Part shown: piece by piece, positions 17,264-25,600 of the stretch
Layout of the letters: the number at the start of each line of letters is the position of its first letter
How positions within the stretch are numbered: position 1 is the stretch's first letter
Source: an uncultured Bacteroidales bacterium
GTDB lineage: Bacteria > Bacteroidota > Bacteroidia > Bacteroidales > P3
Assembly: GCA_900317285.1 (NCBI GenBank)
Contig: ONGA01000007.1
Span: 17,662-81,661 of the forward strand
Direction: 5' to 3'
DNA: 64,000 nt
Position numbers and translations under genes: made by a program
The notes under the pieces: model-generated
Seen by the model: only the letters and a program-made list of their open reading frames with translations
What the model was told of the DNA's origin: nothing
Database searches by the model: none

Positions 17264-17713
17264 ATGAGAAGAAACATTAAACTAACAGTGACGCTTGTCG
17301 CTATAATTGCCGCCGTTTCATTTGCTCTGACAGCTTCTTGTGGAAGGGATGCGTCGGAGAAACAGGTAGTGATGACCAATAAAGGGACTTGGTATGATGG
17401 ATTCTTTGAAGAACGGTTGGAGAGGAAGGATGGTAGTGTGTGGATTTTTACCACTTACATCAAAGACGAGAGGCCTGTAGAAACTACCATTACCGATGAG
17501 AACGGGAAACCTGTTGAGAATCCTCCCGTCTGTCTAAAACAGACCTTTGTCAAGGAAGATGCACATGTTGTTTTCCGAGAAGCTTTTAAGGAATATGATT
17601 GTGTGTATATGATGGTGGGCTATCAAAAGGATTTCCCTCGAAGTGGTGACAATTATTTTTACGCGGTTTATGCCTCAAGTTATGATGAAAATGGAGACTG
17701 TTTCTATGATTAG
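17264..17713 (+). CDS. Small lipoprotein of unknown function
   Basis: I do not recognise this family. From the ATG at 17264 the product is 149 residues and begins with a basic, hydrophobic signal ending in lipobox LTASC, so it is a predicted lipoprotein. A GTG eight codons upstream is possible but would put charged residues ahead of the signal. The mature part is hydrophilic and beta-rich (for example KGTWYDGFFEERLERKDGS), with no cysteine pairs or known motif. It is less G/C-rich than recN or sufS nearby. Its last codons overlap the start of the next gene by 8 bp (ATGATTAG), which suggests translational coupling. Confidence 0.65.
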   Translation: MRRNIKLTVTLVAIIAAVSFALTASCGRDASEKQVVMTNKGTWYDGFFEERLERKDGSVWIFTTYIKDERPVETTITDENGKPVENPPVCLKQTFVKEDAHVVFREAFKEYDCVYMMVGYQKDFPRSGDNYFYAVYASSYDENGDCFYD

Positions 17714-18122
17714 TAAAAAAAGCTTGTTGTGGGTTGCTTTTATGGCAATGATGACTGTTGCGTATGGTCAACAGGATTTGACGGAAATAACGGAAAGTGA
17801 TGGCTCTGCCCTTAAGGCAAAGACGGTCTGGGATACCATAAGTGATACTGTCCCTTATCAAAATGAAGAGGCTGTTTTCAAGAAATTTGTGGCGGAAGGG
17901 CGGATGATTTGCAATGTGAGAAAATACAAGGATGATTTATGTATTATTACCGCCCGTCGACCTAAGAGGGGTGGGGAAGATGATGAAATAGGGCCCAATG
18001 GCGTTTACGACGGCTGGATTGTCAAGGGTGACGGTACCCGGCTTCGGCTGCGGAGGATTTTCGAGAACGGGAAGATCGTAAAGGCCTATATCGGGGATCA
18101 GGAAGTGGAAATAATGGAATAA
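17706..18122 (+). CDS. Small secreted protein of unknown function
   Basis: No family is recognised. The best start is ATG 17706, inside the last codons of the upstream lipoprotein gene; it gives 138 residues with a signal peptide (SLLWVAFMAMMTVAYGQQ) and no lipobox, so a periplasmic or secreted location is expected. Starts further upstream would add residues in front of the signal. The mature region is mixed charged and beta-rich, ending GDQEVEIME. Like its partner it is relatively A/T-rich and appears to be an accessory gene. Transcription would end at the strong hairpin at 18137-18168. Confidence 0.65.
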   Translation: MISKKSLLWVAFMAMMTVAYGQQDLTEITESDGSALKAKTVWDTISDTVPYQNEEAVFKKFVAEGRMICNVRKYKDDLCIITARRPKRGGEDDEIGPNGVYDGWIVKGDGTRLRLRRIFENGKIVKAYIGDQEVEIME

Positions 18123-18136
18123 GATTAATAAATGAG

Positions 18137-18168
18137 AGCGGGTGGCATGCTGAAACATGCCACCCGCT
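18137..18168. terminator. Bidirectional intrinsic terminator
   Basis: A perfect 13-bp stem (18137-18149 with 18156-18168, sequence AGCGGGTGGCATG on the left arm) encloses a 6-nt loop CTGAAA. It is followed by TTGTTTGTTT on the plus strand. It lies between two convergent genes and would serve both. Confidence 0.9.
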
Positions 18169-18179
18169 TGTTTGTTTAA

Positions 18180-19871
18180 TCAATACTCGAAGGTGCTGCC
18201 GCCAAGGAATTCGCGCATGATGCTGTTGTAGGGGATGAACTTGTCGTCGATGGGCAGCAGCAGCTCGGAGAATCCCAGGAGCTGGCGTGCGATGGAGTAT
18301 TCCTCGCAGTCTTCGGGTACCTGCTTGAGGAGGGGTTCGGCGTAGCGTTTCAGCACGCCGAGTTCGTAGAGCAGGGCGCTGTTGAACATGACGTTGGCGT
18401 TCTCCTGGTAGGGGAAGATGTGTCTGCGCTCGCCGCGCACCACTTCGGGCCAGCGGCGGATGGTCTCGTAGGCGTTCCAGCCGCGGAAGTTGTTGTCGCG
18501 CACGATGCGGCGCACGAGGCGGTTGTCGGTGCCGTGGATGATGTTCTGGTCGTCGATGGAGAGCTGGGTGAGGGCGGAGACATAGACCTTGAATTTCAGG
18601 CTTTCGTCGATTTCCGCCGTGAGTTTGGGGTTGAGGGCGTGGATGCCTTCGACGACGAGGATGCTGCGGGGGCCGAGCTTGAGGGTCTTGCCGCTGTAGA
18701 AGGGCGAGCCCTTGATGAAGTCGAAGGTGGGTATCTGCACCTCCTCGCCGCTGAAGAGGGCGTTGAGGTGTTCGTTGAGCAGCGGGATGTCGAGGGCGTC
18801 GACGCTCTCGAAGTCGTATTCGCCGTTGGGGAGCTTGGGGGTGCGTTCGCGCGACATGAAGTAGTCGTCGAGCGAGAGCTGGTTGACGTCGTAGCCGAGG
18901 ACGGAGAGCTGGACGCTGAGTCGGCGGCACGAGGTGGTCTTGCCCGAGCTCGAGGGACCGGCGAGGAGCACCATGCGGGCGCCGCTCTGGCGCACCTGTT
19001 CGGCGATTTCGGCGTATTTCTTTTCGTGCAGCGCTTCGGCGAGGAGGATGAGGTTCTGTCCGCCGCCGTTATAGACGATGCGGTTGTAGTCACCCACCGT
19101 GGAGGTGTGGAGGAGTTCGGTCCACTGGTAGTGTTCGCGGAAGATGGCGAAGAGCTTGGGGGTGTCGGTGTAGAGCGACAGCTTGTCGGGGTGTTCGGGG
19201 TCGGCGCACTGCAGCATGTAGCCGTCGCCGTACTGGCGGAAGTCCCAAGTGGTGAGGCATCCCGTGGAGGGTGCCAGTTTGCCGTTGATTTTGTGGACGG
19301 TGTCGCCGAGGAAGTTCATCTCGATGTAGAGCTGCTTGAGGTGCTCGAGGAGGTAGAGGGTCCTCTCCATGTGGCGCGGGCGGACGAGCTCGACGGCGTC
19401 TGTGCGGAGCATGGTCTTGGCGACGAAGGGGATGTCCTGTTCCTGGAGTGCTATCATGCGTTCGCGCACGGTGCGGCAGACCTCGTCGTTGGGGGGCAGC
19501 TGGAAGTCGTCGACGGCGCTCTCGATGCGGCAGTAGAAGCCGTTCTGGAGAGAGTGGTCGATGTGGAGCACTGCCTTGGGGTAGCTGTCGTGCACGGCGG
19601 TGTAGAGCATCATGGTGAGGGCGTTGCGGTACATGCGGAAGCCCTGGCGGCTGGTGATGTCGAGCAGCTGGATGGTCTTGGGGTTGTAGATGCGGTACTG
19701 CAGGGGCTCGACTTTGTTGTTGACGAGGGCGCCGAGGATGGGCCGCGGGGCCTTGCCGTCGGCGACGGTCTTGGCTTTCACGTAGTCGGCAGCCAGCTGT
19801 GCCACGGGGGTGCCGGGCTCTATCTGCATTCGCTCGCCGGTGTTGGCTAGGACGATTTCGACTTGGGTCAT
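18180..19871 (-). CDS. Nucleoside kinase (uridine kinase-like) with N-terminal TGS-type domain
   Basis: The 563-residue product fuses a threonyl-tRNA-synthetase-like N-terminus (a TGS-like ubiquitin fold in residues 1-60, beginning MTQVEIVLANTGER, followed by a second region to about 280) to a uridine kinase/phosphoribulokinase-type P-loop domain. The P-loop is AGPSSSGKTTSCRRL near residue 305; the kinase part also shows LSLDDYFMSRERTPK and ILVVEGIHALNP, typical of uridine kinases. It would phosphorylate a nucleoside; uridine is the family default but is not proven. This architecture is conserved in Bacteroidetes and some Firmicutes. It is the last gene of a minus-strand run, 67 bp after the four-helix gene. 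Confidence 0.85.
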   Translation of the reverse strand: MTQVEIVLANTGERMQIEPGTPVAQLAADYVKAKTVADGKAPRPILGALVNNKVEPLQYRIYNPKTIQLLDITSRQGFRMYRNALTMMLYTAVHDSYPKAVLHIDHSLQNGFYCRIESAVDDFQLPPNDEVCRTVRERMIALQEQDIPFVAKTMLRTDAVELVRPRHMERTLYLLEHLKQLYIEMNFLGDTVHKINGKLAPSTGCLTTWDFRQYGDGYMLQCADPEHPDKLSLYTDTPKLFAIFREHYQWTELLHTSTVGDYNRIVYNGGGQNLILLAEALHEKKYAEIAEQVRQSGARMVLLAGPSSSGKTTSCRRLSVQLSVLGYDVNQLSLDDYFMSRERTPKLPNGEYDFESVDALDIPLLNEHLNALFSGEEVQIPTFDFIKGSPFYSGKTLKLGPRSILVVEGIHALNPKLTAEIDESLKFKVYVSALTQLSIDDQNIIHGTDNRLVRRIVRDNNFRGWNAYETIRRWPEVVRGERRHIFPYQENANVMFNSALLYELGVLKRYAEPLLKQVPEDCEEYSIARQLLGFSELLLPIDDKFIPYNSIMREFLGGSTFEY

Positions 19872-19890
19872 TGTTTGTTGCTTTTTTAGG

Positions 19891-19937
19891 GTAGTTAAAT
19901 GTAGTTAAAGTAGTTAAAGGTAGTTAAAGGACAAATG
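19891..19937. repeat. GTAGTTAAA repeats, left arm of the four-helix cassette
   Basis: Four imperfect copies of GTAGTTAAA(G) lie in a row and end in GTAGTTAAAGGACAAATG (19920-19937), which abuts the stop codon of the four-helix gene. That 18-mer is the exact reverse complement of 44521-44538, in the second cassette-like locus. It also forms an inverted repeat with 20325-20364. Confidence 0.9.
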
Positions 19938-19938
19938 T

Positions 19939-20313
19939 TCAGTCCTCCCATTTTTTTCTGTTTATGATGGCGCTGCTATAGGAGTTGAGGAATTTGCTGG
20001 TTTCCTCGATTTCCTGCATTAGCATGTCACTTTCATTTTGGTCAATATAGGATAAATCGTATCCAAGAATTATATAACAGCGACACTCCTCCAGACTCCC
20101 CTGTGCATAATTGTAGAAACGCAGTTTGTCATCTTTCCCCATTCGCTTGTAACCTTCCGCTATATTGCCAGCAATTGATACTGCAGCCCGGCGGAACTGA
20201 GAGGTAAGTCCGAATTTCTCATCATCAGGGAAACGTTTTGTTACTTTGTAAACATGGAGAATGAACTGTCGTGCTTTCTGCCATGCAATAACGTTCTCAA
20301 AACAATTGGTCAT
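19939..20313 (-). CDS. Four-helix bundle protein (23S rRNA intervening-sequence protein family)
   Basis: The 124-residue product matches the S23/IVP four-helix-bundle family: N-terminal NVIAWQKARQFILHVYKVTK, then FGLTSQFRRAAVSIAGNIAEGYKR, then LRFYNYAQGSLEECRCYIILGYDL and a C-terminal helix with EIEETSKFLNSYS. Members were first found in insertions within 23S rRNA genes, and homologues act as accessory proteins of diversity-generating retroelements; the role of stand-alone copies is unknown. The gene is precisely bracketed by inverted GTAGTTAAA repeat clusters (19891-19937 and 20325-20364), and is less G/C-rich than the flanking kinase and peptidase genes. No rRNA or retroelement is nearby. 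Confidence 0.9.
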   Translation of the reverse strand: MTNCFENVIAWQKARQFILHVYKVTKRFPDDEKFGLTSQFRRAAVSIAGNIAEGYKRMGKDDKLRFYNYAQGSLEECRCYIILGYDLSYIDQNESDMLMQEIEETSKFLNSYSSAIINRKKWED

Positions 20314-20324
20314 GTGAAGGTATT

Positions 20325-20364
20325 GTCCTTTAACTACTTAACTACTTTTAACTACTTTAACTAC
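20325..20364. repeat. TTTAACTAC repeats, right arm of the four-helix cassette
   Basis: GTCCTTTAACTAC followed by three further imperfect TTTAACTAC copies forms an inverted repeat with 19891-19937. It separates the four-helix gene from the stop codon of the aminopeptidase gene at 20373. Confidence 0.9.
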
Positions 20365-20372
20365 ATGATATT

Positions 20373-21761
20373 TCAGCTATTCATGGTTGCTTCGATTTCC
20401 GCGACGGTCTTGGGGATGGGTTTGCCGAGGACGCGGCAGCCGTTGTCGGTGACGAGGATGTCGTCCTCGATGCGGATGCCGCCGAAGTCTTTCCATTTCT
20501 CGAGTTCGTCGAAGTTGATGAAGTCCTTGCCGGTGCCTTCGGCGTGCCATTTGTCGATGAGCGCGGGGATGAAGTAGCAACCGGGCTCGTCGGTGATGAC
20601 GAAGCCGGGCTGGAGGCGGCGGCCGCAGCGGAGGCTGCCGAGGCCGAACTGCTCGGAGGGGCGGGTCTCGTCGTCGTAGCCGACGTTGATCTGGCCGTAG
20701 TTCTCCATGTCGTGCACGTCGAGACCCATCATGTGGCCGAGGCCGTGGGGCATGAGGAGGCTGTGGGCACCGGCAGCGACGATGTCGTCGGTGTTGCCGC
20801 GGAGGATGCCGAGACCTTTGTAGCCTTCGGCGAGGACGCGGCTGGCGGCCTGGTGGACTTCCTGGTAGGTGATGCCGGGGCGGGTGACGCGTATGGCTTC
20901 GAGGTTGGCGGCGAGGACGATTTCGTAGATGGCTTTCTGGCGTTGGTCGAAGCGGCCGCCCACGGGGACGGTGCGGGTGATGTCGGAGCAGTAGTTCATG
21001 GGGGTTTCGCAACCGGCGTCCATGACGAGCATGCGTCCTTTCTCGAGGCGGTTGTTGTGGCCGTGGTTGTGGAGGGTCTCGCCGTGGACGGTCATGATGA
21101 CGGGGAAGGAGACGGGGCCGTTGCCTTTCCAGGCTTCGCCTTCCATGAATCCGGCGAGTTCGTATTCGTAGCGGCCGGGCATGGCGAGGCGCATGGCGCC
21201 GACGTGCATGTTGTAGGCTGTGGCGATGGCGCGTTCGATTTCGGCAATCTCCTCGGGGCTCTTGATGGAGCGCTGCTTGACGCAGGCGAGGATGAGGTCG
21301 AGCGAGGCGTGGCGGTTGACGGCGGCGTAGGGGACGCCGAGCCACTCGCTGAGGTCGGCGCGGATGTCGGCGCGGTAGGGCGGCAGGTAGTGGGGCAGGG
21401 CGGAGGTGGGACGCTTGCCGTCGAGGTATTTGCGGAGGTCGGCAAGGGAGCCGCTGTTGTCGACGCCGACGCTGGCGGCGAGTTCCTTGACGGTGGGCAG
21501 GGGACCGGTCCAGATGATGTCGTCGATGTCGTAGTCGTTGGCGAAGAGGTAGTCCTTGCCGCTGTCGCAGTCGATGACGCCCACGAGGTCTTCGCGCTGG
21601 AGGCCGAAGAAGTAGAGGAAGGTGCTGTCCTGGCGGAACCAGTAGGTGTTGTCCTTGTAGTTGCAGGGTGCCTCGTGGTTGCCGGGGAGGATGACGATGC
21701 CGCTCTTGAGGTCCTTGCGGAGCTGCTCGCGGCGGGCGATATAGGTCTCTTTGTTGAACAT
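20373..21761 (-). CDS. Xaa-Pro aminopeptidase (M24B family, PepP-like)
   Basis: This dimetal peptidase removes the N-terminal residue from peptides with proline in second position. The 462-residue product has an AMP_N (creatinase-like) N-terminal domain (about 5-130, with NTYWFRQDSTFLYFFGLQRED) and a C-terminal pita-bread domain. Metal ligands are visible in order: the two Asp in VMDAGCETPMNYCSDITRTVP, the His in LLMPHGLGHMMGLDVHD, the Glu in VITDEPGCYFIP and the last Glu in GIRIEDDILVTDNG. There is no signal peptide, so it is cytoplasmic. It is the first gene of the minus-strand run, starting in a region dominated by repeats. Confidence 0.93.
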   Translation of the reverse strand: MFNKETYIARREQLRKDLKSGIVILPGNHEAPCNYKDNTYWFRQDSTFLYFFGLQREDLVGVIDCDSGKDYLFANDYDIDDIIWTGPLPTVKELAASVGVDNSGSLADLRKYLDGKRPTSALPHYLPPYRADIRADLSEWLGVPYAAVNRHASLDLILACVKQRSIKSPEEIAEIERAIATAYNMHVGAMRLAMPGRYEYELAGFMEGEAWKGNGPVSFPVIMTVHGETLHNHGHNNRLEKGRMLVMDAGCETPMNYCSDITRTVPVGGRFDQRQKAIYEIVLAANLEAIRVTRPGITYQEVHQAASRVLAEGYKGLGILRGNTDDIVAAGAHSLLMPHGLGHMMGLDVHDMENYGQINVGYDDETRPSEQFGLGSLRCGRRLQPGFVITDEPGCYFIPALIDKWHAEGTGKDFINFDELEKWKDFGGIRIEDDILVTDNGCRVLGKPIPKTVAEIEATMNS

Positions 21762-21935
21762 GGCGGATATGTTTTTTATTGTTTATATGCGTGTGTGAAA
21801 ACAGAAGTAGTAACGCGGGCGCGCGGGATTTAGTATGCGTGTGGGGAAAGAAAAATGGAGGGGTGGAGGTAAAGTGCTGTGAGTGAGGGAGGATGGGACG
21901 AAGGATAGGAGAAAGTGGGACGAAATCCGGAAAAA

Positions 21936-22023
21936 ACGCCTCCTATGCTTGTACTACCATTCTCCTATGGTTCTCCTTGGGTTCTCCTATGATGCGTATA
22001 TGATGCGTATATGATGCTCCTAT
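21936..22023 (+). repeat. Tandem array of 11-bp units (locus 2)
   Basis: Eight consecutive 11-bp units occur, most ending in CTCCTAT or GTATAT, for example GGTTCTCCTAT (21980-21990), GATGCGTATAT twice (21991-22012) and GATGCTCCTAT (22013-22023). It belongs to the same family as 255-354 and 63937-64000, by period and by the TCCTAT end. Confidence 0.85.
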
Positions 22024-22024
22024 G

Positions 22025-22087
22025 TTTAGGGTTTAAGGTTTACGGTTTAGGGTTTACGGTTTAGGGTTTACGGTTTACGGTTTACGG
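22025..22087 (+). repeat. Heptamer array TTTA(G/C/A)GG x9
   Basis: Nine uninterrupted 7-bp units fit TTTAGGG, TTTACGG or TTTAAGG, the first form being identical to a common eukaryotic telomere repeat. It starts one base after the 11-bp array. The period is strict across 63 bp. Confidence 0.9.
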
Positions 22088-22099
22088 GGGTCTCTTCGA

Positions 22100-22147
22100 G
22101 ACTTCAAGACTTCGAGACATCGAGACATCGAGACATTGAGACTTCGA
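22100..22147 (+). repeat. Octamer array GACWTCGA x6
   Basis: Six uninterrupted 8-bp units (GACTTCAA, GACTTCGA, GACATCGA twice, GACATTGA, GACTTCGA) occur. TCGA-centred units make it partly self-complementary, so a hairpin is possible. Confidence 0.9.
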
Positions 22148-22314
22148 GAAGTTCTGATAGTTCTTCTAGTTGCTCATTACATTTAATTGATTTAATATGT
22201 ATTCGCAGGCATACCATTGATTGAGAAAAAAAATATAGATTTCGTGAGCGAAAGCGAGCAGGAGAATTAAGGGGTGGGGGTGTTGAAAAAAATGGGGGGA
22301 TGGGGAAAGATTTT

Positions 22315-22345
22315 TTTGCAGGATTAAAAAAAATGTGTATATTTG
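22315..22345 (+). promoter_or_regulatory. Bacteroidetes-type promoter for the 3501-residue protein gene
   Basis: A -33 TTTG (22315-22318) and a -7 TATATTTG (22338-22345) are separated by 19 bp, a full match to the consensus TTTG-N19/20-TAnnTTTG. The predicted start is near 22350, leaving a 5' leader of about 270 nt before the ATG at 22622. Confidence 0.85.
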
Positions 22346-22349
22346 CAGT

Positions 22350-22545
22350 ACTGTGTCCCCACTGGTAAGGCCCGTGGGAGAGTTGACTATAAAGAACTTA
22401 TCGCATAACTGTGCAGGGAAAAAAGTGAGTGACGCGCGTCGGAAACGTCGCGGGTAAGGGGTGAATACCCCCCATTTGCGGCATCTTCGACGGCACCCAG
22501 ACGGAGAGAGAGGGGGCGGAGTATACCCGGCAAAACCTAACTTAA
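22350..22545 (+). ncRNA. Possible structured 5' leader (no known family recognised)
   Basis: The leader is G/C-rich in its middle, in contrast to the A/T-rich sequence around it. Short helices can be drawn: CCCAC (22358-22362) with GTGGG (22374-22378), GGGGT (22458-22462) with ACCCC (22467-22471), and CGGGT (22451-22455) with ACCCG (22525-22529) enclosing the previous hairpin. The palindrome GACGCGCGTC also lies in it. It does not match a riboswitch I know. Structure is inferred by eye only. Confidence 0.3.
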
Positions 22546-22621
22546 TGAAAAAGAATTGTTTAAAAATAGAAAAAAAATTATCAATTAATTCACTTTATTA
22601 TTAACCCAAAATCAAAATCCT

Positions 22622-25600
22622 ATGCAAAAGTTTTTACGAACTTTGATGCTTGTGGCGCTCATGGCAGTGCCGTTCGCATCGAGCGCACAGGCTGTCGACG
22701 AAACACACGTCGTACGCTTGGACGCTGGGAATTTTGACGGCTACACGGGCGGTACGACCCAGTTCAACGGCATTAATGTGCTGGTGGGCACCGCCACGCC
22801 GTCGTGGACCTATGCCGACCTGGCCGTCAACGGTCTGGAGGCAGGCCACTACTACAACACCCTGTTCCAGGGAGGCCGCTACCAGTGGCTCGTCACGCCC
22901 GCCATCGACCTGATGGGTCTGGCCGACGCGCAGGTCACCTACAGCGTCGCCCTGACAGCCTTCAACGGCAGCGGGGCACCCGACAGCATCGGTGCTGACA
23001 AGAAGTTTATCGTTCTTGCCTCCACCGACGGTCTGAACTGGACAGCCCTGCGCACCTACACCGGCGCGGACCTGGCCGCCATCCCGGCGACCTGGGATGT
23101 CGACACCGTCGACCTCGCAGACTACAAGGACAGCTATCCGGCAGTCTACTTGGCTTTCTACACCGAGAGCGCCCAGCCGCGCACCGGTAACGCCACCTTC
23201 CACATCGGCAACATCGCCGTCGACGGTCACCTGAAATGCCAGCCCGTCAGCGATGTCGTCGCCACCACCGTCACCACCAACAGCGTCACCATCGCCTGGA
23301 CCAACGACAACCCCAAGAAGTATGGTCACCAGGTGCTTGTGTATCAGGGTGCCGAGCTTGTCGACAGCGTCAGCCTCGCTGCCTCGGCCCGCACCTACAG
23401 CAACAACGAACTCACCCCCGCCACCGTATACACCTTCATGGTGCGCACCTCGTGCGACGGTAACGGCTGGCTTGATGCTACCCCCATCAATGTCTTTACC
23501 CACTATCCTATCAATATCGAGCTTCCCTATGAGAACGATTTCGAAGCCGAGAATTCGGTGGACAATTGGTTCTTCTCCCGCGACACCACCAACGGCTGGT
23601 TCCGCGGTCGTGTGCTTGTGGACAGCGTGAAACTCGACACTTATGTCTTGGGTGATGTGATCGCCCAGCACATTGGTGCGACCGACACTGCCTGGAAGGC
23701 AGAGACCGAGCACGTCTTCCCCACCGACATCGATTCCACCACCACCATATGGACTGTCGACGAACGCGACACCAACTGGAATTATAGCTACAACTATAAT
23801 TATGTGATGATGATGTCGAAAGACAGCGGCGCCACCGCCAGCTACAATACCAGCGGTAGCCGTTGCTACTACACCTACTTCCCCATCGAGCTTGAAGCCG
23901 GCGACTATAACCTGGGCTTCGACTGGCGCGGCATTGGCGAAGACAAAGCTTCTGCCTACGACTACATGGCTGCCTATCTGGCTCCCGAAGATGCCGACAT
24001 CACCTTTAACCAGACTGGTGTTGTCCCCTCTTCCTGGACGCTTCTCGATGGCAAGCTCTGGCGTCAGACCGAGTGGCAGAAATACTACTATACATTCAAA
24101 GTGGCTGAAGCCAACCACTACCACCTTGTCTTTGTCTGGCGCAACAACAACAGTGGCGGTAGCGGCAACGCTGCCATGTTCGACAACCTCATCTTCAACA
24201 AGGTGATTTGCTACCCGGTGACCGATGTCGCCGTGGTCGACAGCATGACCACCGGCACCTCCCTGACCGTGAGCTTCACCGGCATGGGTGAAGGCTTTGA
24301 AGGCACCTACCGTGGTGTTGCCAAAGCTGGCAATGTGACCGTCGAGGCCACCGCCGGTGCCAACGAAAGCACCATGACCTTTGTTGGCTTGAAGGGTGAG
24401 ACCACCTACAGCATCAGCCTCTACACCGTCTGCGGCGAAGGCAATGAGAGCAACCCCACCAGTGCCGTCAACGGTACCACCCTGCCCACCTGCTACCCGG
24501 TGGAGAACCTGGCTGTGGTTGCCGACAGCACCACCGCCAACCGCCTGCAGATTGCCTGGTTTGACACCAAGAACACCGAGCCCACCTACCAGGTGCGCGT
24601 CATGAAGGGTGCTGACACTGTGGATATTGTCACGACTCAGGATACCAGCTTCAGCATCAGCAATCTGGCCTCTTCGACCACCTACACCTTCTATGTGCGT
24701 CCCATCTGTGGCGTCGACGATAGCGCCCAGGTGCGCAGCGTCAGCGGCCAGACCGCTATTGAGTTCCTCAATATTGTCAATTATGTGAACGATTTCGAGG
24801 GTGCCAACGCTGCCGAAGGATGGATGTTCCTGCACCATAGTGGTAGCAACCGTTGGTATATAGGTACCCCGACTACCGAAGGATACAATGGTTCGCTCTT
24901 TGTTTCCAAAAATGGTACTGCTTGTGAATATAACAATGGCTCGGCTACCCGTACGGCCGCCATGTTGCCCGTCCACTTTGACGAAGCTGACTATTCCTAC
25001 TCCTTTGACGCTATGGTGAAGGGCGAAAACAACTGGGACTACCTTGAGGCATACCTTGTGCCTGCCAGTCTGGGTGTCACTGCTGCTCAAATTAACTCGT
25101 TGTATCGCAGCACAGCTCCTGCTGGCTGGATGATGCTTGGCAGCCGTCTTCAGATGCTTAGCTCCGTTACCACTGTTTCCAATGAACTTTCCTTCAATGG
25201 GGAAAGTGCTGGCGACTACTTCTTGCTGTTCTTCTGGGGTAACGATGGTAGCGGCGGTTCAGCCCCCGCTGGTGTTATTGACAACATCCGTCTCACCAAG
25301 GTTATCTGCGGTGCTCCCGCCAATTTGGCCGTTGCCGACCGTACAGGCAGCACCGTTGACCTCACCTGGGAGTGCGACTTCCATGCCGACGATGTGACCT
25401 ACCTCGTCGCCAATGTGGGTGTCGACACCACCGCTGTCACCGGCGTGCTTGCCCACCAGCTGACCGGCCTTGCCGCCGAGACCGACTTCACCATCAAGGT
25501 GGGTATGGTCTGCAGCTATGGTGACACCCTCTGGAGCGACGCTATCGCCACCCGCACCCTGGGTGCCTGCAACGCCCCCGAGAACCTCACCGTCAGCAAC

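Larger units (their letters stand above)
21762..22621. other. Long repeat-rich intergenic region and leader
   Basis: This 860-bp stretch has no supportable gene. It contains, in order, A/G-rich sequence (21780-21935), an 11-bp-unit array (21936-22023), a 7-bp-unit array (22025-22087), an 8-bp-unit array (22100-22147), a low-complexity stretch, a promoter (22315-22345) and a leader of about 270 nt in front of the 3501-residue protein gene. The first 150 bp should hold the promoter of the divergent aminopeptidase gene, but I see no clear TAnnTTTG there. Confidence 0.75.

Noticed and set aside
22025-22087. A true telomere or eukaryotic contamination from the TTTAGGG-like repeats
   Set aside because: The array is only nine units, internal, and surrounded by bacterial genes and promoters.
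22350-22545. A known riboswitch (cobalamin, TPP or T-box) in the leader of the 3501-residue protein gene
   Set aside because: None of the conserved boxes I know is present, and the downstream gene is not a metabolic target.
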